A stretch of 64,000 bases of DNA, from assembly GCA_023238725.1 (NCBI GenBank), contig CM041538.1, forward strand, positions 16,406,182 to 16,470,181. Direction: 5' to 3'. Below are positions 49,601 through 60,780 of the stretch, one piece after another (positions within the stretch are counted from its first letter, which is position 1; the number at the start of each line of letters is the position of its first letter). The position numbers and the translations under genes are program-made. This DNA is from Scortum barcoo (Eukaryota > Chordata > Actinopteri > Centrarchiformes > Terapontidae). The notes under the pieces were generated by a model. That model saw only the letters and a program-made list of their open reading frames with translations, had not been told where the DNA came from and searched no databases.

Positions 49601-51337
49601 TGTGACCATGACCATCGAGCTGCTGGACACTGAGGAGGCTCAGGCCGACGACCCACTTGATGTACAGGTAAACACACAGACCGATACAAATCAAATAAAT
49701 AATATGACATAGTTAAACGTGAATAAATCTTAATGGACCAGGTATTTATGTCTTTGCCATCTTCTCCCTCAGTGCCTGTCGAGCTACATGGAGCAGTTTG
49801 TAGGAACAGAGTCCAGTCTGTGTTCTCAAGCAGAGGGCTACTTCTTCAAGCCTGTGTTTTTGCCCAGGTATAACAGTGTGACATCATTTCTAAACATGTT
49901 TTTATTAGAGGTTTAGACTTATTTTAAGCTATACATATCTTATATTGTATAAATAATACAGCCAATCAATCTTACTGATTTCCTGCTTGTTTTTTTTTTG
50001 TTGTTTTTTTTAAACACCTTTTAGTACAGAACATCCAACAAATTAAGACCAAAAGAGCTTTTCTGCACACTATTACCAAGTTCATTGAAAAGGAAGTGTT
50101 TTGGAATGACTAGTTAATTTGATGATTAATTCAACACCACAACCCACAAAGACCATAAAATTGAATCAACATATATGAGACAGTCTCAACAAAAACTACA
50201 TGTAACAACCTTCAGGGTAAAATGTGTGTGAATACAGTAGATTGTACAGGTGCTCTAATTTACCTGCATTATTGTAAACAATTTAAAGAATGCTAAACAT
50301 TTACATTAGCACAATGACGAAAGTGATCTATTATAATACATCTTAGTAATATTTACTGTTTACCTAAATTGCTTTGGTTTTAAACTACTTTTTAATTAAA
50401 TGGTGAAGGCCGTTTGTTTGGAGTCAGCAGATGTGGGCGGGCACACCATAGGTCAACATAGGACATGGCAATATTTTAAGTCATCATGTTTTTAAAGTAT
50501 CGAGACATAGTTGACTACCTTTGTCAGATTTAGTAAAAAATGTAGAGATTTTTCTAAAGAAAAATGAAGCAAAGAATCTGTAAAAGTAGATTTTTTTCAA
50601 ATGTATGTTTGACGTTAGTGTAATTTTTGTTGTGTTCAGATCATCTTAGATAACATTTGTAAAACTTAGCAGAGTAATTTGTTCAAAATTTGTCAGGTGA
50701 TCATTGTAATCTGACCAGCATTTTAATCTCTAATAAGTCTTGTTATTTTTGTCTTCCTGAAGGAACCTGCGTCGTTTCCGTCGCTGGCAGGTGCGGCAGG
50801 TGGAGGCGATGCGCTGCAGGAGAGAGTGGCACCGCCAGCTGGGTGTGGAGAATGCTGGGAGTCTGGACTGCCGATTTAAACTAAACACGCACAAGATGGT
50901 GTTTGTCATGAACTCTGAAGACTACATGTACCGCAGAGGAGCGCTGGTCAAGGCCAGGAAGGTAGGGTGGCGTTAATTTCACTCATCGGCTTCCTGTTGT
51001 GATGCGCTGTGTGAGCCGAGACGTGGAGACCACGTGTCACTCTCTGCTTGTTGAATCCTGTTTGGATGAAGCTCTGACAGTCTTTCCTCTTCCTCCGCAG
51101 TCGCAGCACAGAGTGGCAGCGAGCCAGCACGAACGCTTTGACAAGTGGCACCAGGGCTGGCTGACCAATCACGTCACGGCCTCGGCTGAGCGCTCGGTGC
51201 AGAACTGGCTAATGGGCGAAGAGGAGGAGGACATGATCCCCTGCAAGACCACCTGCCTATCCACTGAGGTGAAAGGGCAAACGGTGAACAGATACCAGGT
51301 TCATTACAGCGGTAGCAAAGCCCCGGCCTCACCGTAG
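37639..51337 (+). CDS. sin3b: Sin3b transcriptional corepressor scaffold
   Basis: Nuclear scaffold that docks repressors through PAH domains and carries HDAC1/2. Nineteen coding exons: 37639-37749, 39014-39120, 39434-39587, 41237-41602, 41762-41917, 42467-42595, 42791-42880, 43064-43182, 43632-43845, 44220-44336, 44484-44722, 45215-45398, 46543-47425, 48444-48613, 48710-48885, 49575-49667, 49773-49867, 50763-50961, 51101-51337; about 1278 aa when the frame is continuous (human SIN3B 1162). Start is the only in-frame ATG in the CpG-island leader. PAH1 about 38-108, PAH2 about 212-282, PAH3 about 360-430, HDAC-interaction region about 440-660, Sin3 C-terminal region after about 880. Sin3b rather than Sin3a by GDKAPEIIE, EKAYLKSLDHQ, RKRGAAGGNLSS and the tail ending KAPASP. 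Exon 13 has an unusually long Gly/Gln/Ser/Pro-rich insert at about 766-878. Odd: exon 15 has two extra bases near 48749, shifting the frame and giving a stop at 49576-49578; see findings. Confidence 0.95.
39210..39227. repeat. Short (GT)n microsatellite
   Basis: About nine GT units in sin3b intron 2. Confidence 0.9.
40860..41090. repeat. Possible dispersed repeat in sin3b intron 3
   Basis: Contains ccctatatagtgctctaaa near 40937 and ccacaatgcagtgcgctac near 40975, which resemble parts of a fish repeat built on a CTATATAGTGCACTA block and a CACAATGCAATGCGCTA block. The match is from memory and the boundaries are approximate. Confidence 0.4.
45900..46372. repeat. Abundant percomorph dispersed repeat (MITE-like)
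   Basis: In sin3b intron 12. Blocks in order: gtagcagtactacagtgtaa, aaaagtcctgcattcagtat, tactcattatgcagaatggc, tttaatgttgcagctggtaa, aaagctgtcaaataagtgca, gtagtataaaggagcacaaa, acttgagtaaatgtatttgt. This order matches a repeat I know as extremely common in percomorph introns, and is the best clue to the clade. A diverged fragment may be near 49240-49290. Non-coding. Confidence 0.85.
46408..46438. repeat. Poly-T tract before sin3b exon 13
   Basis: A T-run of more than 20 bases, about 110 bp before the acceptor at 46542. Confidence 0.8.
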
Positions 51338-51370
51338 AGGTATAGCGATGGACACACACTTACACACAAA

Positions 51371-51373
<3 letters not shown>

Positions 51374-51406
<33 letters not shown>
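51374..51406. repeat. (CA)n microsatellite
   Basis: About 16 CA units shortly after the sin3b stop codon, in its 3' UTR. Confidence 0.95.
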
Positions 51407-51409
<3 letters not shown>

Positions 51410-52330
51410 AAATGCATGGACGTACAGGACATTCATACACTAAACACAGACATAAACAGCTGCAGTCCCACTTCTCCACCTTCCTCCACAGCACGTTCAC
51501 TCATTCACGTCCACCCATGGATGAAAAAACTGGCACCAGTGATTGAGTGAGTGACGATGTGGAGTAAAAGGACCAACACACAGACAGTAAAGTAATCAAT
51601 GAGAGTGAACTCGGCCCCCGATTGATGGGGGCGAGTCGGACATGACGGCACAAACGAAGCTCATCATCCTCATCATCACTATCATTCTAGCTTCTCTGGT
51701 GGCACTAAAAGTTAATGAGACTGATTGACAGAGACGGTTGATCAGGTGAGAAGTTATGAGATCACAGAATTTATTTCAGAAATGTGAATGTCTGTTTCTT
51801 TTTCTGTTTTTTTTTTTTTTTGTTTGTTTTTTTTAAGTCAAGTGTAGTTTTTAGCTTCTAAAGCCAGAGAGCCTTCTGTTTGTTGGTTGGTTGGTTTATG
51901 CGTGTTTATATGGAGAGATAATGGTAAATGTGTGTATGTATGTGTATCCTGCTCTCTTCATTTTGTCTGTTTGTATGCCCAGTACAGGCTCAACAACTCG
52001 AGTAATTGAATATTACTGTATGCGCATATATACAACAGGGATCCTGTATTTTTATATATGCATCTATACGAGTTGATTGATACATCTTAAGATCACGTGG
52101 TTCTTTACAGTGTTTGCTGTCAGCCAACTCTTGATGTTTGCATTTTGTTTTTTTTTGTATTTTTTCCCTTTTTTTGTGTTGTAGCTAAACAAGATATCAC
52201 CAGGGCAACAAGGAGTCCTTAATAAATTGGTTTAATATGGATGAAGCAGTCAAAATTATGTATCATATTCATGATACTAAATGTTTACTTTGTATTTGTT
52301 TTTTGTTTTTTTTTGCATACTGACATTGAA

Positions 52331-52336
52331 AATAAA
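52331..52336 (+). terminator. Likely sin3b polyadenylation signal
   Basis: AATAAA followed by AT-rich sequence; a second copy at 52395-52400 is an alternative. Confidence 0.5.
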
Positions 52337-52400
52337 AGCAAAATATCAGTGTTAAAATAGAATGTATAACATTTATCCTGTATCAGTTATCACAAATAAA

Positions 52401-53699
52401 CAACCTAGTTGTGACCTTCTTAGATGTTGACTGGCAGGTTGCTTGTTTGTCGGCTTGAGAAGTTTTAATGTGAAGAAGACCAACTCACTGAACAGATCGA
52501 GTTGATTTTGTAACATGATTAAAACAAAACATCAAGTGGCTGCATGTGAAACTGCAACACAAGTCTAAACTAACTAAACCACAGCTGGACCATTTAGTCA
52601 ATAGGCAGAAAGGTTATCTATTAATTGTACATTTTAAGCATAAATGTGAGGTTTTGCTGGTTTTTCTGGGGAACTGAGATAGAAATATATTAGACCAAAC
52701 AAATGACTGAAAATAACTGCAGATTAATCTATAATAAATGATGAGTATTTGCAGCCAATGTCTGTTGGTAGCTGTTCAGATATTTCAGTCCTCATGTGAT
52801 CCTTCTCAGCACGTCTGCAACTGTAGATTTTCTCACTTTCTTCTGAGCACTTCAAGGATTCCTTGTTCATTTTGATAATAAATTGCGCAAAAATATAATC
52901 TTAATCTCAAACTTAGTCTGCTGATGGAGATGCTGTGATCGGGTTAATAGTGTTCTGGGGTTCCCATTGAGGTGAGACTAACTGCAGTTTTCAAGGTCAA
53001 ACTGGCCTTAGACTGTACTAACATGTTTGTTTTTCTTTTAAAAAGAGAAAACACTGGTGGTTTTATGTGAGCTTATGAGGGTTTGTTTGATCGTGACTGG
53101 TCACAAAGTTAACTCTGTACTCCTGTGATTTCGTGGGTGCTTCCTCTCTGCCAAGAAGCGAGATTTTAAGGTTTTTCCGGATGATTCATTCATGCTCACT
53201 GGCGCGCCGAACATAGCGGTGTCAGACTCAGTTTTACCCACCGGGAACGAAGACCAAAATGCATCAAATCCCCAATTGCTGCCAGCATTTTTGGATGAAT
53301 TCCTCAAGCTTCTTTCCTTTTTCTTTTTTTTGTGACAGTGTTGTCATACCTAATGCAACGCCACATTTCACCACCAGGCCGCAAATCTATTTATAGGTAA
53401 GAGGAGTGAATGACTAACAGCTTAGCTCTGAAGGTAGACATGCTTATAATCTACTTGGATGCACTGTAAACAAAAAATGAAAAAAATCATAAAACCACAA
53501 AAGCAAACAAACTAAAAAGCAGAACAAAGAGAAGGAAACAACTAATTGGTGTTGTGTTCATGTACTTCTACAATATTCTGCATCAAAGATACTCACTCAG
53601 CAAAGCTTCATGTCCACCACAAAGGTCTGAGACATCCACAGCATCTAAAACTAAAATCTAAAGATTACAGCACGTTAGAGCAGCTAAAAATTCAAACAG
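52401..53699. other. Spacer between convergent sin3b and xpr1
   Basis: AT-rich, with no supportable gene, repeat or RNA. A minus-strand open frame at 53101-53307 is short and unlike any family I know. Confidence 0.5.
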
Positions 53700-55047
53700 T
53701 AATAGGAGGGAAAAAAAAAAGAGTCAAGAGGCAGAGCGAGTTTTAAAAATAATTGTGGTTTATAAAACCCAGATATGACGGGATCACCAAAGTGTATACA
53801 GAAATACAAATACCATCAGGAAAACCATCATAGAACATTGTTATACACTCGACATGTACAAACTACTCTGTAAAAGGGACTCGGGGAGGATGGTTTAGAC
53901 TGTAAGACATGTTCCTTTCTTTGTGTCTCTTAAAATCACATTTAGCCACAATGTATTTATTCTTTTATCTTTTTTTTTTTTGTATCTTATCAAAGTAGAA
54001 CATCCATCTACCAAACTACATGTACTATCACATTCAGCTAGATTAGAGAGAGGGTACGAACAACATCAAGAAGGGGAGGGGGGGCGGGTGCACACATATC
54101 AAGCACTTTAACATCATGGGCGTTTCAGCAAGCAATGAAAATAAAACCGTCTCTGATTTTTTTTTTTTTTTTTCACCCATGAGAAAAATGAGATGTTGGG
54201 GGCTCATCACTATCTCATCGGACACAAACTGTACAAAATAACCCTGTTTTTGTTGCTGGGTTACAGATCCTGAACATGTGTGAACACACACTGGTCGCTA
54301 AAATGTTTTGCTTTTCTCACAGAGAAGTGTCTTTTAACACGCTTCCGGTGAGCAAATAAAGATCCTGAAGATCCCGTTTTTGACATGATTGAGAGAAGCT
54401 CGGGCAGATCTGGGATCAGTTTTAACAGCATCTTGTCATGGTTGTGGGTCCTCTCTGGACCTGGATTTGGGGGTCTGTTCCTGCGCCCTATAGTATGTCA
54501 AAGTGCTTCTGTTGGCGGGGCGGTTTACAACAACAGATGTGACGTCCACAACATTTTCATGCACATTCACAAATGTACAAACAGTATTACAGCGTCAGGA
54601 TACGGTAACCTGCCCTACCACCTCCTCCTCCTCCTCCTCCACAAGCCCTGGACACAAACCCCTCCCCCCACAGGTGACGGAGCCTTGAAATAAGAAGAAA
54701 TCACCAACAAGTTACGACCAATCACATTCTCCAGCTCTATGGACTTTTTTTTTTCTATCTTTATACAAACACATTTTCAACAGATTTACACATGAAAAAG
54801 AGTGCAGGATTGTGACCAATCAAACAAAGCTCCTCATCACCTAAAAAATACTGCTTGTCTGGGAGTGAAGATGGCAACGTATGAAATCAATCATTGTCAC
54901 GGTGGCTACAATGATTGCTAATATACACATCATGTCAAATAAATTAAGATCTATGTACAATGTAGAACAAAAGCAGCATGCAGGCAAGACGACAGCCTTT
55001 ATACAAAACTATCTGCTGTAGCGTTGTGCTCTCCGACACACGAGATT

Positions 55048-55069
55048 GAGAGAGAGAGAGAGAGAGAGG
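55048..55069. repeat. (GA)n microsatellite
   Basis: Eleven GA units, followed closely by TG-rich sequence to about 55100. Confidence 0.9.
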
Positions 55070-56065
55070 CTGTGTGTGTAAGTGTGTAGGTGTGTGTGTT
55101 ATGTTTTATGCCTGTGTACAGGTATGACATGTGTCCAGTGTATTTAAATGGGTCGGGAAGCTACCCATCTTCTACATTTCACCAGGTGCAAGACATTTGT
55201 TTTTACTTTGTTGCTGTTCGGAAGCTGTTCGGTCCTTCAGCCGCTATGGGGGAAAAACAGAAGTAGAAGAAACTTTGTGTAACGCATTTGTCCCGCGGCT
55301 CTCTGGGCTTTGTCTCATGACTGTTGGTGACGTGGTGCAGCCACAGGGAGGAAGAGCAGAGCAGGGAGCAGCAGGAAGAGAAAGCGAAACACACATGCCA
55401 GCATTAAAGTTAGCATCTTTTCTCTGAAAGCCTGGGGGCCTTTTAAAAGCAGCACAATTTGAAATTACAACCAACAGCTCTTGAAATGTGACCTGAAAAC
55501 GAGCCGCGGAGGCGAACAGCGGACGTCAGACCCACAACGCATTTTTCCTGGTTGTTACTGACTTTCCTTATCTAAGATTAGTAGATTACATTTGATCTTA
55601 ACAAATCACAACACTTGAACTTAAAAGAGGCGATGTTGAACATCGGAGGCAAACAAACGCGCATCTGTCGACAGAAATGCTGCATGTGAAGGTTATAGAT
55701 GTTTACAGTCAGAGAGCTTCTGCAGTGATGCAAGATGTTTGACTACCACCAAGTCGTTCAATCAGAGCCTCAGAATCTCACAAAATTATCGTAAAAGTCC
55801 ATGTGCATTCTGTTTTATGAAGATAATTACACTTACTAATGATCAACCCAAATAAAAATGGCTGATCCATTGGCTTATAGTCTAGCTTTTTGTTAAAAGA
55901 AACCACCCAATAGTAGAAAAAGGTTATCCAAATTATCACAAGCGCCCAAAAGCATTTTTATCCACAGTTAAATAAAAAAGTTGCCCAGTTTGGAACAAAA
56001 CCGCCCAATCTGGTAAAACTGAGATTCTGTCAAACTGTTTCCATCTTAAGTGTGTTACAGTGTAC

Positions 56066-56427
56066 CAGTGGTCCTCAAACTTTTTTCATTCATGCCCAAC
56101 TCTGATTGCTGAAACAAAATCAATTTGTTTTGGAAACACTAAAAGAAAAATGAGCCAATTGGACTTTCATTGCAATTTGAACATTTTTCTTTCTGCAAAT
56201 CTTTTTTTTATGAGTTTTAGATGAGATTTTTTCATCTACCAGGCAAGACTTCCACATTTAGTTTGTGACCAATTTGTCGTCTAATCTGTCCATCTTTCAC
56301 TTCACGTCATTCTGCTCTCGTAAAAAAAAATAAATCTTGTTGACCTGAATCCTGAAAGCCTCACTCAGTTTTAAAAAGCGCTCCACATTTCTGCTCACTG
56401 GTCCCGCTCTCAGTTTGAGCACCACTG
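56066..56427. mobile_element. hAT-like non-autonomous element
   Basis: The left end cagtggtcctcaaactttt and right end agtttgagcaccactg are inverted repeats: 14 of the first 15 bases pair. The CAGTGGT-CTCAAACT terminus is typical of hAT-superfamily short elements. Length is about 362 bp, with no coding capacity. The 8-bp flanks (cagtgtac and gcacgtta) do not match, so the target-site duplication is decayed or the ends are misplaced. Confidence 0.7.
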
Positions 56428-57451
56428 GCACGTTACACTCTTCTTATAATTCACCTGAACATCTGAAGCGGTGCGTCACATCACATAACACCGCTCAAGT
56501 CACAGACAGAAGACAGAACCTCCTAAAACAGCCCAGTGAAATATGTACTGTTTTAAATAAGCTTTGTGCAGCCACAGGCACATTCATAAAAACAAAGCTT
56601 TGGTATCTAATGCAAAGCAATGCACGTACATACATATACTGTAGCTAATCGGGCACTTTAAGATCACAACTATGACTCACGTGTCTAATTTGAGGTTTGG
56701 GGGTAAATTGAGGTTTTAACTATGAGCTTATTAAAAATCGTGGCACAACCAAGAAAAACATTCCAAACGTTATAAAATACAACAATCATCGTGCGGATGC
56801 TCAAACTAGTCTCACTAGTATAAACAACACATGTAGAAGTACTTATCAACTACAACAGAGTAATAATGCACATCAAAATATATGAAATATATTACAAAGC
56901 AACTTCATAGACTAGAAATGTTTGAATCAAAACATCCCTTTTTGTGTACAAGTAGGGTTTTTGTGTATTAAATGCACTTTTCCTGCAAGTGCCTCCATGG
57001 CTATGATCGGACGTTATTACAACTCAATCGAAAAAAGAAAAAAACAAACAAACAAAAAAAAGATGGAGTATAAAAATAATCAACGAGCTGAAACTGGTTG
57101 ATTTGTTTTGATATGCTGTGACGTGTGGCGAGTCTTTTCCTCAGGTTTCTGTGGATTCGTATGTAGTCTTTAGATTGGCTTGTCTTCTCCCTGTTGATCC
57201 TGTAGTTTATTAAAAAAGGTGTGTAAACAGTCGTCTGTATCTATGGCAGCTTCTCCAAAATCAATCCAGACAAAGTAAAGAAAGGAAAACAAAAAGTCTA
57301 AAGAAACACAAATATCTCAAAGTAAACAATACGTACTAAAAAAAAAATCCTTTTTTATAGAAGAAGAGGAAACTCCCGGGGCAGTGTGGTCTGTGTTTCC
57401 AGTTAATATGCAGAAGATTTCCCTTGGCATCCGCCTGTCTGTCCACCTGTC

Positions 57452-57455
<4 letters not shown>

Positions 57456-57487
<32 letters not shown>
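57456..57487. repeat. (TG)n microsatellite
   Basis: About 16 TG units preceded by CTGT units, about 320 bp beyond the xpr1 stop and within its 3' UTR. Confidence 0.95.
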
Positions 57488-57488
<1 letters not shown>

Positions 57489-57803
57489 CATTAGCCCTCT
57501 CCTCGACTGTAGCAATGTTACACTATGCTTGTGCTTCAGCAGGTTTATCTTTATGTGTGTCTCTGTATTACAGTGTGTGTTTTTCTATATTTATAAAGAC
57601 CAAATATACTCACAAGGATGTAACGATGAGGTAAATACTCAGAAGTGAGGAGAGCTCACTGCTTTAAAGGTTTAGACTGAAGGTAAAGGTCTCTACATGT
57701 ACAACTACTGGGGAGAAGGGTTGAGGTTGGGTGTTAGTGAATGAGGTCCTTGTAAGTATAATATGTCTGTGTGAGTGTGTGAGCGTGTATGCTGACTGTG
57801 GAC

Positions 57804-58953
57804 TCAGCTGAAAGCTTCATCATCCGTGTCTTCAATTAGCACCTTTGTGTCCTTCTTCGATCTGGAAAAGAGGATTGAAAAAATGACATATTATCTCATT
57901 TCATCATATAAACAGTAGCACAGCTAAATATTTATACTTTGTTTTTTTTAGTTCCAGTTTTCTGCAGCTTGATAAATGGCTGTTGAACTGTGAAAACTTC
58001 GGGGACATCATCATCAAACTGAGATAAAAATGTATGAGCGTTTAAGTCAGGTGTCCTTGTTATTTCTTACTGTGAGGAGGACAGCAGAGGGCGTCGGAGC
58101 GACAGGCTGTACGACCTCTTCCAGGTCTTCTTGCCCGAGCGGTTCCGGACGCCGTCCTCCTGGTCCATCATCTGCTCCAGCAGCGTCTGGTCGTCGGCGT
58201 TGAGCGGAGCCACCGAGATATCCCTCACAGCACGAAACTCACCACAGTTATTCAGGTGCTCGTTCTCCAGACGGAAGAAGTTCCACACAAAACGCCTGCA
58301 GAGAGAGAAGGTGAGTAGGATGAGCCTGATGCAAGGGAGGGAAACTGTATTAGAGATAAATGTAGGGGCTTTATGGGAGTGGGTTGCTTGGCGGATCACA
58401 GTATCTAAAGAGATTTACTGTATCTCCATCATCTCATATCATTTTAATGTAGCCTTTCCCTGATATTTTTGAGATGACTCAATCAAATCATTAATCAAAG
58501 GGCTTTAAACCTTCCTCATCCTATAGATCTACACATGTATGGCAGAAAGTTTTTACGTGACTGTATCCCACCTGAAAACCTCAAGGGGAGCCAGCACAGT
58601 GGCTACGATGTCTCCAACAGAGTGGATCTTGGTCATTGTGGTCAGAGAGATCTGGATCGTCCAGGCAAAACGCAGGATCACATCTTCTACAATGGCGCAG
58701 TAGTAGTAGGCCTGGACGCAGAGGACACAGGTTAAAGGTAATTGTGTGTGTGTGTGTGTGCCATATGCAGGCCTGTCAGATTCTACCTTGTGAGGGTAAA
58801 CTATTTCTTCTCTGAGGAAGGTGTTTTCTCCGGCTCCGCGGTCAAATAGGCCCCAGTCCATGCGCAGATCCCAGATTAGCGTGTACAGTGAGCTGATGGT
58901 GGAGAACACGATTAGCAGGTAGAAGAACATGTCGGCGTCCGTGTGTCCTTGCT
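57804..58953 (-). CDS. xpr1: XPR1 phosphate exporter, last four coding exons (partial)
   Basis: Plasma-membrane exporter of inorganic phosphate; mammalian XPR1 was first known as a retroviral receptor. In transcript order the exons are 58953-58787, 58711-58572, 58295-58071 and 57861-57804; they join in phase to 195 residues plus a split codon. This is the C-terminal part of the EXS domain and the cytoplasmic tail. Landmarks: IWDLRMDWGLFD, ENTFLREEIVYP, AYYYCAIVEDVILRFAWT, FVWNFFRLENEHLNNCGEF, DISVAPLNADDQTLLEQMM, and terminal KVLIEDTDDEAFS. Two to three hydrophobic membrane segments lie in the first two exons. All splice sites are GT-AG, so it looks intact rather than a pseudogene. Human XPR1 is 696 aa; the SPX domain and earlier EXS exons lie beyond 64000. 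The a or b paralogue cannot be decided. Confidence 0.95.
58742..58760. repeat. Short (TG)n microsatellite
   Basis: About nine TG units in the short xpr1 intron between 58712 and 58786. Confidence 0.85.
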
Positions 58954-59126
58954 CTGGAATAAAAACACAAAATAAACATAAACAAAATTTAAAGAATGTC
59001 CTTTAAATAAATCTCAAAGATCTTTTAAAAATCCGTTCACAGATCTTTCGTGAGAGGAAACTGCAGCTTTTAAATGAAGCTTTACAGAAACTACCAGCTT
59101 ACTCCAGTGAGTCAGTGCAGGTCTGA

Positions 59127-59141
59127 CCACTAGAGGGCGTC
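59127..59141 (+). promoter_or_regulatory. CTCF-like site
   Basis: CCACTAGAGGGCGTC matches the degenerate CTCF core (CCASYAGRKGGCRSY) at 14 of 15 positions. It lies in the xpr1 intron. Binding is inferred, and such strings also occur in dispersed repeats. Confidence 0.4.
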
Positions 59142-59500
59142 CTCCTGTCATGAATGCACTGGCAATGATTAATAGCCGTTCTATGGACAACTCTTAAGAC
59201 TTCCACTTATATTGTAATATTTTCTATCCATTGTGACGTGCCCAAACATCAAATTACACGCTGTTGTCACTTGATCTGTAAACTGCACTGTGATAATAAA
59301 ACATACAATCTGTTTTAGCAGAGGTTCTGTACAAAATCTCCTACAACCTCTTTATGCAGGTCAGCAACATACAGTAACTGAAATTATGTGTCCACTATTG
59401 TAGCGATCAATAAAGACATTTACAGAATGTCTGCATTTTCCTCTTTAATATTAATGGCCACTTGTATAAAACAATATATCTAATGTACTGTATGTGTGTC

Positions 59501-59504
<4 letters not shown>

Positions 59505-59542
<38 letters not shown>
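59505..59542. repeat. (TG)n microsatellite
   Basis: About 19 TG units in the xpr1 intron. Confidence 0.95.
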
Positions 59543-59544
<2 letters not shown>

Positions 59545-60419
59545 TGTGTGCTTATTCTAGTACTGTGTGTGTATCTTAACTTAAACCATAAACAAAGGAG
59601 AGACTGGTGTATGAAGAAGAGGTATTGTAATATGATTTAATCTGTAATAGAATTAACAGTATAATGCTCTAGAGCATCAGCTCCAAAACTTTTTTGGCCA
59701 TGCAACCCCCCAACTAATCCCAGCCTGATTCAACTCCAACCCCCCACACCTTCAAAATAAAAGCAACATAACCTATTTATAGCTGCATTAAAGGCATCAG
59801 GTTTACAATAATGTACAAATAATCTGAACATTCATGACAAAATAATACAATCAGGAGATTGAATTAAACTGAAACTACACTCCAGCAAATGTTTAATGAA
59901 CTGCAATTAAGTTACACACAAGCCACTTTTAAATAGGAAATAGGATGGGTGAAGGCGAGGACACACATCGAAGGCTCAGAGGCAGACAGGCCCATGATGA
60001 GAGGCGCTGGGGAATAATGCTGTCATATGCTGTCACATTTCAGCCACATTAAAAAAGTATGTGTTTAGTTTTTTTACATCGTTTTGTCCCAAACAGTGTG
60101 TCCTACTTCTAATATCCACACAACGATCCCCTGAGTAGATGTTTGCGTTAGCAAAAGGATAAGTACCCACAATACATGTAGCTTACTTTGTGTCTATTTT
60201 TGTGTCTGTTTTTGTCTGTGTCTATTACTATCTTGCACTATTTTGTAATAAATGTTTGTACTCTGTTGGCTGTAGTGATAATAATTACTATTATTGTTGA
60301 TCTGCCTACAGACGATGAGTATTTAATGCCATCAGCTTCACTACAAACTAAGTTGGTTCACAGTTGTTTGATGTGACCGGTGTTTTTGGAGCATCTCTGT
60401 GGATGTGATTTGCTTGTTC

Positions 60420-60780
60420 CTCAGTGGGCACGGATATATAAATCAGCACCCGGCGGCCTAATGCAGTGACTCACACAGACAGCGGCCACCAGACGGAGAC
60501 CGGGCTCGCTCCCATTTGTCACAGTCACTTCTTCTCCCTGCTGCCAGCCAACGAGACGCCGGGGAGCAGAAGGGGGGACATTGCTAACTGAGAGTTACTG
60601 CTGTGCTGCTCTCTTAACGGCCAGGTCCATTGTGCTGTTTGCTTCTTCAGCTGAGCGACGGGATGGAAGTAGTCTCTGCGGCCACACTGAGATTTCCCAG
60701 CAGTGGATTAAACTTAGTCCTTGACAATGGACTCTTTTCACTGGTCAATATACACGAATGTGATTTCTACAGCGTGTAAT
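60420..60780 (+). promoter_or_regulatory. Promoter-like block with a 38-codon frame
   Basis: TATATAAAT at 60435-60443 is followed within 40 bp by GC-richer sequence (cacccggcggcc, gagacgccggggag) that contrasts with the AT-rich intron. A small ATG frame at 60663-60779 encodes 38 residues (MEVVSAATLRFPSSG at its start) with no family I recognise. It may be an unannotated transcript start, a conserved element, or chance. Confidence 0.25.

Larger units (their letters stand above)
51338..52400 (+). other. sin3b 3' UTR
   Basis: From the stop codon through a (CA)n run, T-rich tracts at 51800-51835 and 52140-52170, to canonical AATAAA signals at 52331-52336 and 52395-52400. Either would end a 3' UTR of about 1 kb. 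No open frame of note. Confidence 0.55.
53700..57803 (-). other. Probable long xpr1 3' UTR
   Basis: About 4 kb follows the xpr1 stop (reading leftwards) without any convincing exon of another gene. Plus-strand TTTATT (AATAAA on the minus strand) occurs near 53955, and the sequence near 53740-53760 has the look of a transcript end. Mammalian XPR1 also has a long 3' UTR. The region holds a (GA)n tract at 55048-55069, poly-T at 54157-54173, and a hAT-like element. True extent unknown. Confidence 0.4.

Noticed and set aside
57804..58953. xpr1 segment as a processed or degenerate pseudogene
   Set aside because: Introns are present, all splice sites are canonical, the frame is intact and the tail is conserved.
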